DNA from: Sperchopsis tessellata
Taxonomy: Eukaryota > Arthropoda > Insecta > Coleoptera > Hydrophilidae
Assembly (NCBI GenBank): GCA_033557685.1
Contig: JAWQRN010000471.1
Span: 1-29,170 of the forward strand
DNA: 29,170 nt
Reading direction: 5' to 3'
The translations under genes were made by a program, and so were the position numbers. The notes beneath the pieces are model-generated. The model saw only the letters and a program-made list of their open reading frames with translations, ran no database searches and was not told where the DNA came from. Shown piece after piece: positions 20,901 through 29,162 of the stretch (positions within the stretch are counted from its first letter, which is position 1; the number at the start of each line of letters is the position of its first letter).

Positions 20901-23048
20901 CTGTAGGAAACATCAGACAAGGAAAGGAGTACAGAGATAATATTTAAACATTCGGGAACTGGTAATGAAGTAAATAGATTGCTATCATCAAAAGACACTA
21001 AATGAAGATTTTGATCGACCATGAAAGAAGTAGAAATAAGTTTCTGAGATAATCAAATGGAGTTTTTTACACCAAAAGTGGAGGGAAACTTAAGGAGTTC
21101 CTTAAGCTTTGCATCCAAATAAATAGCCATCCTTTGTGCATAAGAGTTGGAATATGACACAACAGGTCTCATCCGAATGCCAGCTTTAAGAATTTCTTTT
21201 ATAGTAATACACTATAACTAATCGATAAAATGTTCCGTTTTTGCTCGAAAACAGCAATAGTTCAAATACTATTAATAAAAAAGACACTTCAGGAAAATTA
21301 GCACCCATATATAGTAATGTGAAAAGACTGTTTTACGAGTCTAACAATCATATCTTCATCCTTCATTTAATATGCCATTAATTCGTAGAATTTCATGAAC
21401 TTTATTCTTATGAAAGATGTTTACATCTTATAGTTTTAATGCTGGTTTATAACAGTGGTAATATAATCTTTACAGAAAACATGAAGAAGTTGGGTTGCCA
21501 TCTTTTAAAATGTACATTCTGAGAAAATGGCCATACGGTCTGGGGATCATAGATCTCAGATATATGCATCACATGCATTTTGGTGAATAATTTTCCGATT
21601 AAGAGATATGCTGTAGGTGTTGCTGTAATGTGTTTTTATTCCTTTGTTTATATTTAACAAATTTTAATTATTTAAGTACTTTAGCAATACATTCTTATTG
21701 CTTTGGCTACAAGTTTCAATAAAAATGTATCGCTGTCTTTATTGTTATTGTTATATGATAGGAGCAAAGGGCCACGAACAGACACTTTGCGATATTTGCA
21801 CATTAGGTTTTACCCAACATATACAGGATGTATGATAGACTATGCACGCCATGGAGATCTTGGTTATTATTAGAGATAATGAAAAGTTTATTTTAGCAAA
21901 TTGGTTTCATATTTTGTGTTTCTTTTTAAATACAAATTAAATATACTAAACCTATTTCCATATCAAATGGGAAATTATAATGATCTACAGTTCGACAGAT
22001 TTCTCGTAGAACGACAGAGAGAACACACGCGCCTGCAAGAAGTATCACGAGAAATCTGTCGGATTATATGTTTAACTTTACCAAGTGGGCAGAATTCCAT
22101 ACCGGGACTTAAATCTCTTCGGTATTATAATAGATGCATAAAGGTAAAAAATGCCCTAATTTACTGGGAATTAAGTTGTTTCAGAAACAAAGATTCATTT
22201 GTGTTTTGTCAAGTCTGTTATTTTGACAGTTTCCTTCTAATTTCTATATCTACACAGCTAAAGCCATAAATAGTGCGAGTGGCTATTTTGCTTACTGTGA
22301 CAACCTCTATGTCTTTTGTGTTTCCTATTTTGTTATTATGTTGTCATTTGTTACCAATCTATGTGTTTACCCCTACATTAAGATCACAGTATGTAGTGTG
22401 GAAGTTTTAGTTTATCCATATTATATTGGAAAAGTAAAAAAAAAACTTTAAAGAAATATGCACAATAAGATATATCTATAGTGTGTTAGCTTGTTGTTCT
22501 GTTTCTAAACTACAAATATTCCCTTCTTACCTAGTAATGTATCTGATGTAGTGCTATAGACAGAATGAGGTTCGCTGTAAGATGTAGAACAGCTAGCTCC
22601 AGAATCATCGTACTTGAGAGATTGATCTAAGCTATGAGTAGAAGATGTACTTTGAGTAGGTGCTGAGTTACGAGTACCTCTACATGCTTGTTTTGGACTA
22701 GGAAAAACTTGTGTGCACATTAGTCTCGGAGGTGATGTTAATTTATGTATTTTGTATGATGTCCCTCTGTAACTCATTGCAACAGAGCCAAATACCATTT
22801 CGCCTAATCGGGCAATGTCCAAATTTGCTTTGCTGCATGCATAACCATAGCCATTGGATACTTCCAAAAATTTCTTGACCACTTCCTTGTTACATCCAGT
22901 CGATGCATCTTGTTTTTGGATATGCTCGTTGCTCATAGGTACCCTTTGAACTGATGAAGAGTCAAATAAAAGTTTTCTTCCTCGAAAGTCACATTCCCGG
23001 AACAGCACCACTCGTACTTGATCATTGGAAAATGCAAAGAGTCTCTCA
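8694..23048 (-). CDS. FNIP: Folliculin-interacting protein (FNIP), 5'-incomplete, seven visible coding exons
   Basis: The coding sequence joins 22531-23048, 18139-18306, 14478-15219, 11140-13488, 9444-9671, 9089-9227 and 8694-8900, read right to left. Exon phases match at every junction, giving about 1449 residues from the first whole codon. Recognisable FNIP blocks occur in family order: VVLFRECDFRGRKLLFDS near the N end; LGLAIIVQL with FFMEHAPLIE (about 278-305); FFLSTLITAVLTHHLGW (476-492) and YNPLWGQLSDLYGALG (514-529); and a C-terminal block ending IPLLMAIASTHSPQLMQ. In known animals FNIP pairs with folliculin through longin and DENN domains at the lysosome. The complex acts as a GTPase-activating partner for RagC/D, binds AMPK and is an HSP90 co-chaperone. 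The initiator exon is not in the part I could read. The protein is longer than vertebrate FNIPs (about 1100-1170 aa) because of a long charged segment. Identity is recognised from motifs; function is inferred from the family. Confidence 0.93.
9089..9227 (-). CDS. FNIP: FNIP, sixth visible coding exon
   Basis: The acceptor tatttttttag precedes 9227 and the donor tat|gtaagt follows 9089. The open reading block is too short to stand out alone, but it reads through in the phase set by its neighbours: (W)EVQLISSHTFVIDRG, SSGVRIGMSQLVANMLESL and LHMWKNHMPPEY. The SSHTF...RIGMS pattern and the amphipathic LVANMLESLLHMW helix are typical of the FNIP C-terminal domain. It ends exactly on a codon boundary. 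Confidence 0.92.
9444..9671 (-). CDS. FNIP: FNIP, fifth visible coding exon (C-terminal DENN region begins)
   Basis: The acceptor cttttttcag precedes 9671 and the donor atg|gtaagt follows 9444. The first base completes the Lys codon from the previous exon, then SIENLPVSNLPVGYTSSLMR, GVSEHYISDMVLQG and LILATRHPVLDQPVQEAVAI. This is the start of the conserved FNIP C-terminal domain, which packs against the folliculin DENN domain in family structures. It ends NTDS plus two bases of a Trp codon finished in the next exon. Confidence 0.92.
9672..11139 (-). other. FNIP intron, no gene seen
   Basis: An AT-rich intron of 1468 bases. The region 10380-10930 is somewhat less AT-rich and has short codon-like stretches (for example WNDKKVRY on the plus strand), suggesting an old mobile-element insertion, but no domain can be named. 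Confidence 0.5.
11140..13488 (-). CDS. FNIP: FNIP, fourth visible coding exon (large, charged)
   Basis: A single 2349-bp exon, with acceptor ttcttttcacag before 13488 and donor caa|gtaagt after 11140. It encodes about residues 476-1259. The first 100 or so residues finish the conserved middle domain (FLSTLITAVLTHHLGW, YNPLWGQLSDLYGALG, ILTYFIRCCEVERR). The next 500 or so are Lys/Glu/Asn/Ser-rich, low in hydrophobics and probably disordered. They include acidic-serine clusters such as YCESSESSSEDIVEPD, plausible kinase sites. A second conserved island lies near the end (FNFQQYPQILHTYMRSKNIE), followed by acidic EGGEYEEGEALQ. Family homologues also have a variable, phosphorylated central loop, but this one is unusually long. 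Confidence 0.9.
13489..14067 (-). other. FNIP intron segment with an unassigned 123-codon open frame
   Basis: An open frame from 13852 to 13481 (minus) is out of phase with the following FNIP exon and crosses its acceptor. Its product has no recognised motif. Treated here as intron. Confidence 0.5.
14068..14320. mobile_element. Penelope-like terminal fragment arranged as a hairpin
   Basis: The left arm at 14120-14156 (gtttcgtccactgttgcagg and on to aagacac) has an inverted counterpart at 14250-14287 (tcttgataatatcctctgca then aaggtggacgaaac). The arms agree at roughly 31 of 37 positions. Outside the arms, gttgacttttctt and aaaagccaac mirror each other. Between them lie two inverse copies of the 33-34 bp minisatellite core also found at 8097-8230. 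The insertion sits in the FNIP intron between 14478 and 13488. Confidence 0.65.
14478..15219 (-). CDS. FNIP: FNIP, third visible coding exon (middle domain)
   Basis: The acceptor ttcttccacag precedes base 15219 and the donor cttgtaagt follows 14478. The exon covers about residues 229-475. It opens with NISNFSSGSLYKRWLRSAST, then the conserved LGLAIIVQL, FFMEHAPLIETMVSRAR and QWLVNLLSGPQISTHLWLSL blocks of the FNIP middle domain. It then has a Ser-rich variable insert and ends FIKELCELSETIDVKHTN. The last two bases (tt) join the first t of the next exon to make a Phe. Plus-strand open frames across this exon are antisense shadows. Confidence 0.93.
15220..16039 (-). other. FNIP intron segment, AT-rich with (TA)n
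   Basis: No gene was recognised. It contains alternating at/ta runs at about 15522-15535, 15558-15585 and 15987-16000, together with numerous A and T homopolymers. Confidence 0.6.
16040..17110 (-). pseudogene. Pseudogene of a repetitive arthropod protein family of unknown function
   Basis: Reading the minus strand across frameshifts gives a continuous protein-like order. About 17090-16905: WSICLWHFNELPLQHLLQKL, DGHSEGPYTYSGPRKKGG and LPTCEKTAVVNLKQLKPIYL. About 16864-16660: MCQAIGEGTCP, KMVYSRWLTTTNRLLRLYVA and PHLHILTAFVEKLYLQMWF. About 16650-16450: LLWKTIHVSRKFLDDLK, IQDIAYFAHPEHLITMLTD and PFREYLK. About 16415-16130: DYINLIDWCNCTVAEPPLTM, GHFSCYTQAVKRCVKL, and after a stop DGYIRVKLAASKN. 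I recall this pattern (ELPL.HL.Q.LDG, SRWLTTANR.LRLYV, FGHPEN.L..M..D, C.TQ.VER.VK) from multi-copy uncharacterised proteins in aphids, beetles, Hydra and others. Their role is unknown and the copy number suggests a mobile element. This copy has at least three frameshifts and one internal stop. It lies in an FNIP intron in the same orientation. Confidence 0.7.
17111..18138 (-). other. FNIP intron segment, no gene seen
   Basis: AT-rich with no readable protein motif and no strong repeat. It may include the upstream end of the unknown-family pseudogene between 17110 and 17350. Confidence 0.5.
18139..18306 (-). CDS. FNIP: FNIP, second visible coding exon
   Basis: This small exon (168 bp) encodes GPRSIPLDVPMSNENTPWSY and then a Gly/Ser-rich stretch, GDSGCGGDQSYSSAGSG. 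The donor is aacagtacagg|gtaaat, which leaves one base. To keep frame with the preceding exon the acceptor must be ...tttgtagag|GG, with the AG at 18308-18307. Using the AG two bases earlier would shift frame into a different peptide. A gag acceptor is rarer than cag or tag, so this junction is the least certain in the gene. The exon probably codes a flexible loop between N-terminal strands. Confidence 0.8.
18307..19849 (-). other. FNIP intron segment with one inverted repeat
   Basis: Mostly featureless AT-rich sequence. A perfect 15-bp inverted repeat, cttcttaagataatt at 19440-19454 and its complement at 19553-19567, encloses 98 bases. No terminal motif identifies it as a transposon. Confidence 0.5.
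19850..21213 (-). pseudogene. Penelope-like retroelement, decayed (reverse transcriptase plus GIY-YIG endonuclease)
   Basis: On the minus strand from about 21213: IKEILKAGIRMRPVVSYSN (RT fingers). Then SFDDSNLFTSLPVPE, with the first catalytic Asp region near 20990; CNRSPLLAKIFMNH in place of the usual G.PLSP; and RYVDDIFCVV with the catalytic YVDD at 20761-20750. After a frameshift come LDFLDLTVKLPE and IYRKP-like sequence. Near 20220-20060 is a GIY-YIG module: VYKLLCEYGANYIGQTG, SFQTRYKEYIW and LFILHLLEI. RT followed by a C-terminal GIY-YIG endonuclease defines Penelope-like elements, which prime at nicks and are distinct from LINE and LTR elements. Several frameshifts and stops make it inactive. 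Neither terminal repeat is recognisable next to it. It lies antisense to the chromosome and in the same sense as FNIP, inside an intron. Confidence 0.85.
21214..22530 (-). other. FNIP intron segment with a perfect 15-bp inverted repeat
   Basis: No gene could be named. A plus-strand open frame at 21901-22269 has no recognised motif. Inside it, cgacagatttctcgt at 21993-22007 is exactly complementary to acgagaaatctgtcg at 22047-22061, enclosing 39 bases, so the RNA could form a strong hairpin. Confidence 0.5.
22531..23048 (-). CDS. FNIP: FNIP, first visible coding exon (N-terminal longin-type domain)
   Basis: The acceptor is ttttacttttag before base 23048 and the donor is the gtaaga that follows base 22531. 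The exon enters with one base that completes a codon, then reads ERLFAFSNDQVRVVLFRECD, the signature start of the FNIP N-terminal domain, which contacts folliculin. It continues with a conserved VFGSVAMSYRGTSYKIH segment and ends in a Ser/Thr-rich stretch (QSTSSTHSLDQSL and beyond), probably a phosphorylatable loop. Phase is preserved into the next exon with one base left over. A residue-one Met is absent, so at least one upstream exon is missing; family members begin some 30-50 residues earlier. Confidence 0.92.
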
Positions 23049-23082
23049 CTAAAAGTAAAAAATAATAATAAATTAAACTAAT

Positions 23083-23590
23083 AGGTTCAAAGTTTGGAAT
23101 AAAATTCAAAATTAAAATTTTTTCAAAAGAATCCAAGCATGTGTGTAGTCATTTTATTCAAAGCACATATTTTACTATGACTTTTCAGTTTTCCAGACAA
23201 TGTTTGGGGAAATTATGATACATATATATATTTTTTTAATGGCAACGCCATTTTTTTTTAATTATCATTCTACCCATAATTACATGTTGCATAAAATAAT
23301 ATTAAATAGAAAATTAGTCATTCTTATCATACAAATTAAATTTAACAATAAATGTTTTTCTATACTAACTTCAAAAACAAATGATGAAATGTCGAACAAA
23401 CAAATAAATATTTACATTATTTAGAAGGGTTGTGAATAAGAAATATGTTTATTTATATAGTGAGATCAAAAAGTATGGAATAGAATTCAATAATAGCAAA
23501 ATAAATGTTTTTCCACAAAAGTGGTTGAATGGGTTAGTAATTTTACTCAAAGAGCACATTTTAGTACAACTTTCCAATTTATTGACATCG
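23083..23590. repeat. Diverged direct duplication, two copies about 380 bp apart
   Basis: Copy one is 23083-23200 and copy two 23463-23590. Both run in the same order: a caaa(g/a)t(t/a)tggaat(a)(a/g)aattcaa start, then a gtcattttattcaaagcaca / gtaattttactcaaagagca segment, then ttttcagttttcc / actttccaattta. They lie just upstream of the first visible FNIP exon and read as an old segmental or mobile-element duplication. Confidence 0.5.
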
Positions 23591-25290
23591 AGTAAAGCCT
23601 ATATCTAAAATATAATTAATTAAATTATAATTATATAATTAACTTTAAAAAATAAAGAAAAAATTGGTTTTATGTTTGTTTTCTAATTTAGAGGCATGAT
23701 ATCTAGAAAATAGTGGGAAATAGGAAATTAATACAATATAAATTGAAATTTTCAACATTTTTAAAAACTAAAACTCTTAGGACATATGTTCATATGAAAT
23801 TTTCTCCATGAGAAATTGGTTCATTACTTTGCTTACGAAACAAACCTGTTTATATGTAGATAAATTTAGACTCTAAATTTTCAGTTTGTATATCCTATGT
23901 ATTAGGATTCATTTATTATATAAATTTTATACAAAATTAAATAATTTAGACATTATTTTATTATTAATCAAATGATGTCATTCTATGAGCGTGAAAGCTA
24001 GTCTCCCGAAATATGTTTAAATTTAAATTTATCCATCATTAAATTGGAAGAATTAATTTTTGGTTTGCTAATATCAAACGAGTATTTTAATTTTAACTAA
24101 ATTTCAAAATGAAGGTAATGCGCTTATTTTACAACAAATTAAAATGTTTCCCGCCCTCCTTGTAATTGAGACAGCTTTGAGCATGATAATAATGTTACAA
24201 ATTTCTAGTTGCACGTGAGCGGCACGGGTCTCACACTACCGTCGTAGAAGCCACAAATCATAACGACCAAATATTTCCTAGTTGTCCATTTATATTATCC
24301 ATATATTATATATCATCTATAATGTCCTTAGGTTATGTCAAAACGCATATGACGTATCTCTGAATTGCATATTGAATTTCCATAAAAGTGTCATTTTATC
24401 GTCGTAGCCAATCGGTGGACGCTCCTAACCTGTATATTTTGATTCATCATAATTCATCAGCTGCAACCTTTTATTTTTTGGAGAAGTTCAAGTTTGAAGC
24501 AATTAATCAACCGACATAAAACATTTAATTAAATAAAATAAATGTACAGTTTTATTGAATAATTGCCCACGAGAAAATTTGTTCGTTTTTCTCGAAAACG
24601 GTTAGTGTGGAGAACAATAATCAAAAACTTATTTTGTGTATTTTCCAGTACAATACAATTATCTAAAATGCGTTGCCCAAATTTGAAAAATTAAACAAAT
24701 TACTGGAAACTATTGGCCGACTGGCAAATAAACTTGTATTATAAAAGAAAATTACTGCAATTAGAGGTTTTCATTATTTCTACGCAGAATTAATATCTCA
24801 TGGATAGGTAATTATAGTCAGTCAAATGACGGCCAATGTCTCGTGATTTTTTATAATTACAAAAATAACTGAATCACGTGAAAGTTTATAAATGAGTATT
24901 GAAAAATGATATATGTAGATAGAAGTTGCAAGTAAACAACGCTATCTGGTTTCTATTTGTTTATCTTCTATTTGTTTATCATTTCCAATGCAGATAGAAG
25001 CATGTGATTGAAATTTCAAAAGAGCAAGCATGTGACTCCTCGTCAAAAAAAAGGCTGATAAAAATAATTGTTTGCATTAAGAGTTAGTGTAGGCCATACT
25101 AGTGATCTGTTGATTATCTAATGACACTATTATCTACTTTGCGCTCAAAAACAGCATGTGTATGATTCACACAAAGAAAAAAACAATAATGGTGTCATCA
25201 CCACAAGACGACCTGGCGTTGTAAGGTCCGATGACCACAAAATGTGACAACATCAAGTTCCGATTTTGTTCCATAACATTTTAATTAGCA
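23591..25290. other. Upstream of the visible FNIP exons; no gene seen
   Basis: No first exon for FNIP was recognised here on the minus strand. The least AT-rich part is about 24160-24440. A 15-16 bp tandem duplication (tctatttgtttatc twice) sits at about 24953-24981. Confidence 0.45.
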
Positions 25291-25308
25291 TGTATCTTTA
25301 AGTTGTGT

Positions 25309-25460
25309 TTTCTACGACACCGACGTTTCGAGCCATTCGTGTTTTGATCAGTTAGAGGAAACATACTTATCCTACATATAACTAAAGATCACAAGAAATA
25401 ATTACAGGTTATAGTGTAAACATTCTTCTTTGCTGGGGCTAAAACGTCGAATAATTCGAC
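25309..25460. mobile_element. Possible Penelope-like terminal sequence
   Basis: The motif caccgacgtttcgagccatt followed by ttttgatcagttagag, and later ctaaaacgtcgaa, resembles the 'acgtttcg ... tgatcag' pattern often found in Penelope-like terminal repeats. It lies 600-700 bases before the coding part of a plus-strand Penelope-like element and may be its left end. The match is short. Confidence 0.35.
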
Positions 25461-26039
25461 TCTTCCAAAGAAGATAGTAGTTAAAATAACTCAATTTTTG
25501 CACTTACTATGTAATCAAAAAACTATTTTGTAGTGAAAAAGGCTCAACATTTATTTGCGATTATTTTTGAACTAATAGTATTATTTTTAATCAATGAAAA
25601 TTTATAAAATAAACAGAAAAATCAGATATTTGCAGCTGTTTAAAAAGTGAAAATTCATTGTTTTAAAATTATATAAAAAATAGGTTCTACTATCTTCGTT
25701 GGATGAGTGGAATTAAACTAATATACTTTTTAGTTAACTTTTTGATGAATTGTAAACTATTGCATATTGCAAGTACGAGTGAGTTTCAAATGACAGGATG
25801 GGGGACTGTGTAGTTGGAAGAATTTTCGAGGATTGCCAGAGATGACTTATTCAAGTTGAAATTAGAAGTATCTATGGAGTGAGAGAGAGGCTGCACAATG
25901 TACTAACGTCTAAGTTGAGTCCTATTGAATTTGATCAATTTATGTTTATCTTCACATACTTCAACTTGGTCTTAGCTAACTATGATTAAATATCAGTAGG
26001 TTGTCCTCTTCTGCCTGTGCATAGCCTATCTCTCACACG

Positions 26040-27450
26040 CCCCGTCATTGTTTCATAAGTTGCATCCAAGGATGGCCAATCTTTCAGCTGGGACGTTTGA
26101 TGCTGCAGAGATGCAACTTACAAAACAGGGATTTAAAATATGTACCTGTCCCTTAAGATAAAACACCTTTACTGAACTCATTGTTGGTGGATGTTGAACA
26201 TTTATTTTTCTGTTGGAGAATTGTTCAATGTGGATACTGTTCTTGAATTGTCGTGTGGTTATTTCACTAATTTCATTACTCGGCAACGACGTGAATTGGT
26301 AAGATCCAATCGAGCCAATAAAGAGTATTGAAGTACCTGAGATGTAAGATTAGAGATAATGACTTATTTGTTTTCAAGGCGGATAAGGGTGACTGCTTGG
26401 TAATCATAAGCAGAGTTGATTACATTTCTTAAGTTGAAGATTTCCTCGCTTCCACTAATAACATTTCTCCATTTAATATAAACCCTGTTACGACTTTCAC
26501 CAGAAAATCTAAAGACCTCATAAAAGCAGTTTCTCCTGTGTTTTCTTTTATTAACTCTAGGTTGTTTCCGGTTCCTATGAATCCATTGGTGCCGAGATTG
26601 TACGATCTTCCTAAAATTAATAAAAAACCTGTCCTTAAGATGTGTCCAGTCATCAGTTTTATAGACTCTCCTGTAGACAAAATATCTCATTTTGTGAATA
26701 ATTGGCTTATTTCAAATATAACGTTTACCCCTGATTTCACGGTTAAAAATTCTCACGATTTGGCATCCAGCCTTTCTGTTATTACCCTTCCGTCCTCGTT
26801 CATGTTTGTGCCATTATCTCACTGGAATTCGCGAAGTCATTATTGCATAGTGCTTTAGTCGATGACATGACACATGACTGTCAATGCCATTTTTTACCTT
26901 CTTTGTTTGTGTTTGGAGTGTTTTCTTTCAGTTTAATCATAAAATGTATACCCAAAGTGATGGTATTGGCATGGGTAATCCTCTTGCTTCGCTACTGGCA
27001 GATTTATGCTTGGATTTTTCGAGAAGACGAATATGTTTATCCCAAATTGCTTTCACGAGCATATTGTGTATTGGTTTCGATACGTTGATGACGTGATATG
27101 CTGTTGGGATAGCGAAAAGGCACACCTTGGGGATTTTCTTCATTTTCTCAACTTCTTACACCCTAATATTAGTTTTGCCCCTGAGAAGGAGTCAGTGTGG
27201 TAAAAGCTTCTCAGTTCGTATCCACGAACATTTATGCTCAGCGGTTCCACTCGCTCAGGTTCCATCAATGACAGATCTGTGTTTGGTAAACATCTTCGGT
27301 TTAATAGCTATATTTTCGATGTCGATACCTGTTTCCGTCCTATTCATTTCTGCTCGTCGGGCCTTCCTCTAAATTTCCTTGAAATATGTGAAAATTTAAA
27401 GAAATGTACGATAATCCCTAATGTGTCACCCCAGAAGGTCAGTTCTATAT
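26040..27450 (+). pseudogene. Penelope-like retroelement, decayed and internally deleted
   Basis: Plus-strand pieces appear in order. FDAAEMQLTKQGFK (about 26088-26135) and DKTPLLNSLLVDVEHLF in another frame form the N-terminal domain. Then DNDLFVFKADKGDCLVI (about 26355-26405), LVPRLYDLPKINKKPVLK (about 26590-26640), CPVISFIDSPVDKIS, GIGMGNPLASLLADLCLDF (about 26960-27020) and FRYVDDVICCW with YVDD at 27081-27092. Right after the palm (LHPNISFAPEKE, about 27180) the sequence jumps to SVFGKHLRFN and FRPIHFCSSGLPLNFLE (27280-27380). I read this as the end of a GIY-YIG endonuclease, so the RT thumb and most of the endonuclease are missing. The ADKG, GMGNPLAS and YVDD set is typical of Penelope-like RTs. 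Multiple frameshifts occur. Confidence 0.8.
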
Positions 27451-27804
27451 GATTCTTCTGTGATTTGCTCTCTTCATCCGCAAAGTACATCATCTTTAAA
27501 CAATCAGTAATTAAAGTATATCTAAATAAACTGGTGTTTCGTTGGACAATATTTCAATATTTTCAATATAGAACACCCAATGTACTCATAATCTACGTTT
27601 TCTCGAAACTATACAAAGATACCTACTTATGAGATTTTTCAAATTCGAGCTGCTCCAATGGGTTTTCGGCAACGGTAAAAACTACAAAGTTGTTTAAACA
27701 GAGGCGAAGTTGCATATTTTTTTACGCTCTAGAATTTAGGTTATTGCACCAGAGTTTATTTTTTGTGAATTCTGTTTCAATTTATACTGACCCCCCCCTC
27801 CTCC

Positions 27805-28520
27805 CATTTTACGCTGCCACGGCCAATTCGGATGCACAATAAACTAACTTAAAATATAAAGTAAATCCCGATAACAGATTCCAACTGTTAAGTGACGAAA
27901 TCAAGCTGGAAACACAATAACCACAGCAAAACGAAGAATCAAAACTAAAAACACCACCGATAATGCTCACGGCTTTACATGAGTATAAAATAATAACTGA
28001 AGCACTTGATGATGTTGCAAAAGACAAATACTCAAGTAAAGTAAATGGAGACCGGATTAAAATTATGCCAGTGGATATCGACAGCTATAGAAACACCACA
28101 CTTACCAATTGAAACAGGATACAAAGTTTCGCGTTGTTATAAAAAAACCATGGTTTCAAAGCCTGTAATATATATACCCCTATAAGCAAAGTCACAAAGA
28201 AGCCCCTCTCCATGCAGTTTGTAGATTTGGAAAATACTCCAAATGGGAAGGATATTTATAAAATAAAATATCTTTTAAACTCTAAGGTGATTATTGAACC
28301 ACCTCGAGCAACCAGAAATATCCCTCAGTGTGCTCGATGCATGACTTATGGGCATACGAAAGGACTCTGCAGCAGGCGCCCAAGGTGCATTCGTGGCGGT
28401 CAAGAGCGTCATACCAATAAGGAATGCCAGAAGCACAGAACAGACCCACCTAAATGCGCCTTATGTGCAGAATAGCACCTTGCGAATTACAAACGCTGCA
28501 AAGTCTATGAGGGAATTCAA
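27805..28520 (+). pseudogene. Jockey-type LINE ORF1 (gag-like, zinc-knuckle protein) fragment
   Basis: One frame reads NRFQLLSDEIKLE, a stop, then TPPIMLTALHEYKIITEALD and KVNGDRIKIMPVDIDSYRN, then a stop. After two frame changes (HHTYQLKQDTKFRVVIKK in frame 2) it resumes at HGFKACNIYTPISKVTKKPL, QFVDLENTPNGKDIYKIKYL and PPRATRNIPQCARC. Three zinc knuckles follow: CARCMTYGHTKGLC is intact; the second has lost a Cys (CIRGGQERHTNKEC); and the third, CALCAE-stop-HLANYKRC, has a nonsense codon. LINE ORF1 proteins of the Jockey group bind the element RNA. No ORF2 endonuclease or RT follows, so the copy is cut short at about 28520. Confidence 0.85.
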
Positions 28521-28660
28521 GTGTTCTCACTTTAACGATCATTCATTTGACAAGATTAATAGTTTTCGCCCTCTTCATTTTTGTCCCTTTGGTCATCATC
28601 TGAAATCTTTGGAAAATCTGGAAATTTTTAAGGAAAATGTGTCCAAATCCAGATAGTTTA
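28520..28660 (+). pseudogene. Penelope-like endonuclease C-terminal fragment
   Basis: Directly after the ORF1 fragment the frame reads HFNDHSFDKINSFRPLHFC (FRPLHFC at 28564-28584), then HHLKSLENLEIFKENVSKS and a stop. It parallels FRPIHFCSSGLPLNFLE at 27333-27380 residue for residue around the FRP(I/L)HFC core, so it is a second, separately diverged copy of the same element tail. Confidence 0.6.
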
Positions 28661-29115
28661 AATAAACGTGTTAAATATATTACATTTTAATTGTTTCACT
28701 GGTAACGATACCCTCCCGCTCCAGATCTTCTCAGTCCTTAATCCATTTGTTAGGTGGGCCCTCTAGTTTTCATAGTTCTACGTTATGGAGACCTCGACTC
28801 GAATTATACTGTACGTATTTCAAATTATCAGTTTTCGTTTGACGTTTCCAATATCTTATACATCTGTTGTGGCATGTATTTCGGCTCGATACATTTTCTA
28901 AATTGTCCTTTGTTTTATTGTTTTTGTAACTAGGTAGGTTTTAACTTTTGATTTTGTTTTCTTGTTAGTTTTCAACAGGTGTATACTGGGTTGCCTATCA
29001 TTTACAATTGTTTTCGGGTTCATATTACTTCTTGTGTCTGTTTTCATTCTGGATGGCTTACTTTTCCTGGTTTTACTTACCTACATTTTCCTTAATGTGT
29101 CTTGCGACTTGATTT
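28661..29115. other. Spacer, no gene seen
   Basis: No readable protein and no repeat were found apart from T-rich runs. It may contain the 3' noncoding end of the Penelope-like fragment. Confidence 0.5.
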
Positions 29116-29119
29116 GTGT

Positions 29120-29127
29120 GATATATA

Positions 29128-29162
<35 letters not shown>

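Noticed and set aside
21901..22269. 122-codon plus-strand frame
   Set aside because: No recognisable domain; the start lies in AT-rich low-complexity sequence and the end in Phe/Ser-rich sequence. The hairpin within it is reported separately.
24160..24440. Possible FNIP promoter or first exon
   Set aside because: The region is a little less AT-rich and has a ccaat, but no coding start matching FNIP and no phased donor could be read.
26364..26690. Minus-strand frames of 83 and 108 codons
   Set aside because: They are shadows of the Penelope-like RT read on the plus strand.
27809..28027. 72-codon minus-strand frame
   Set aside because: Antisense to the Jockey ORF1 fragment.
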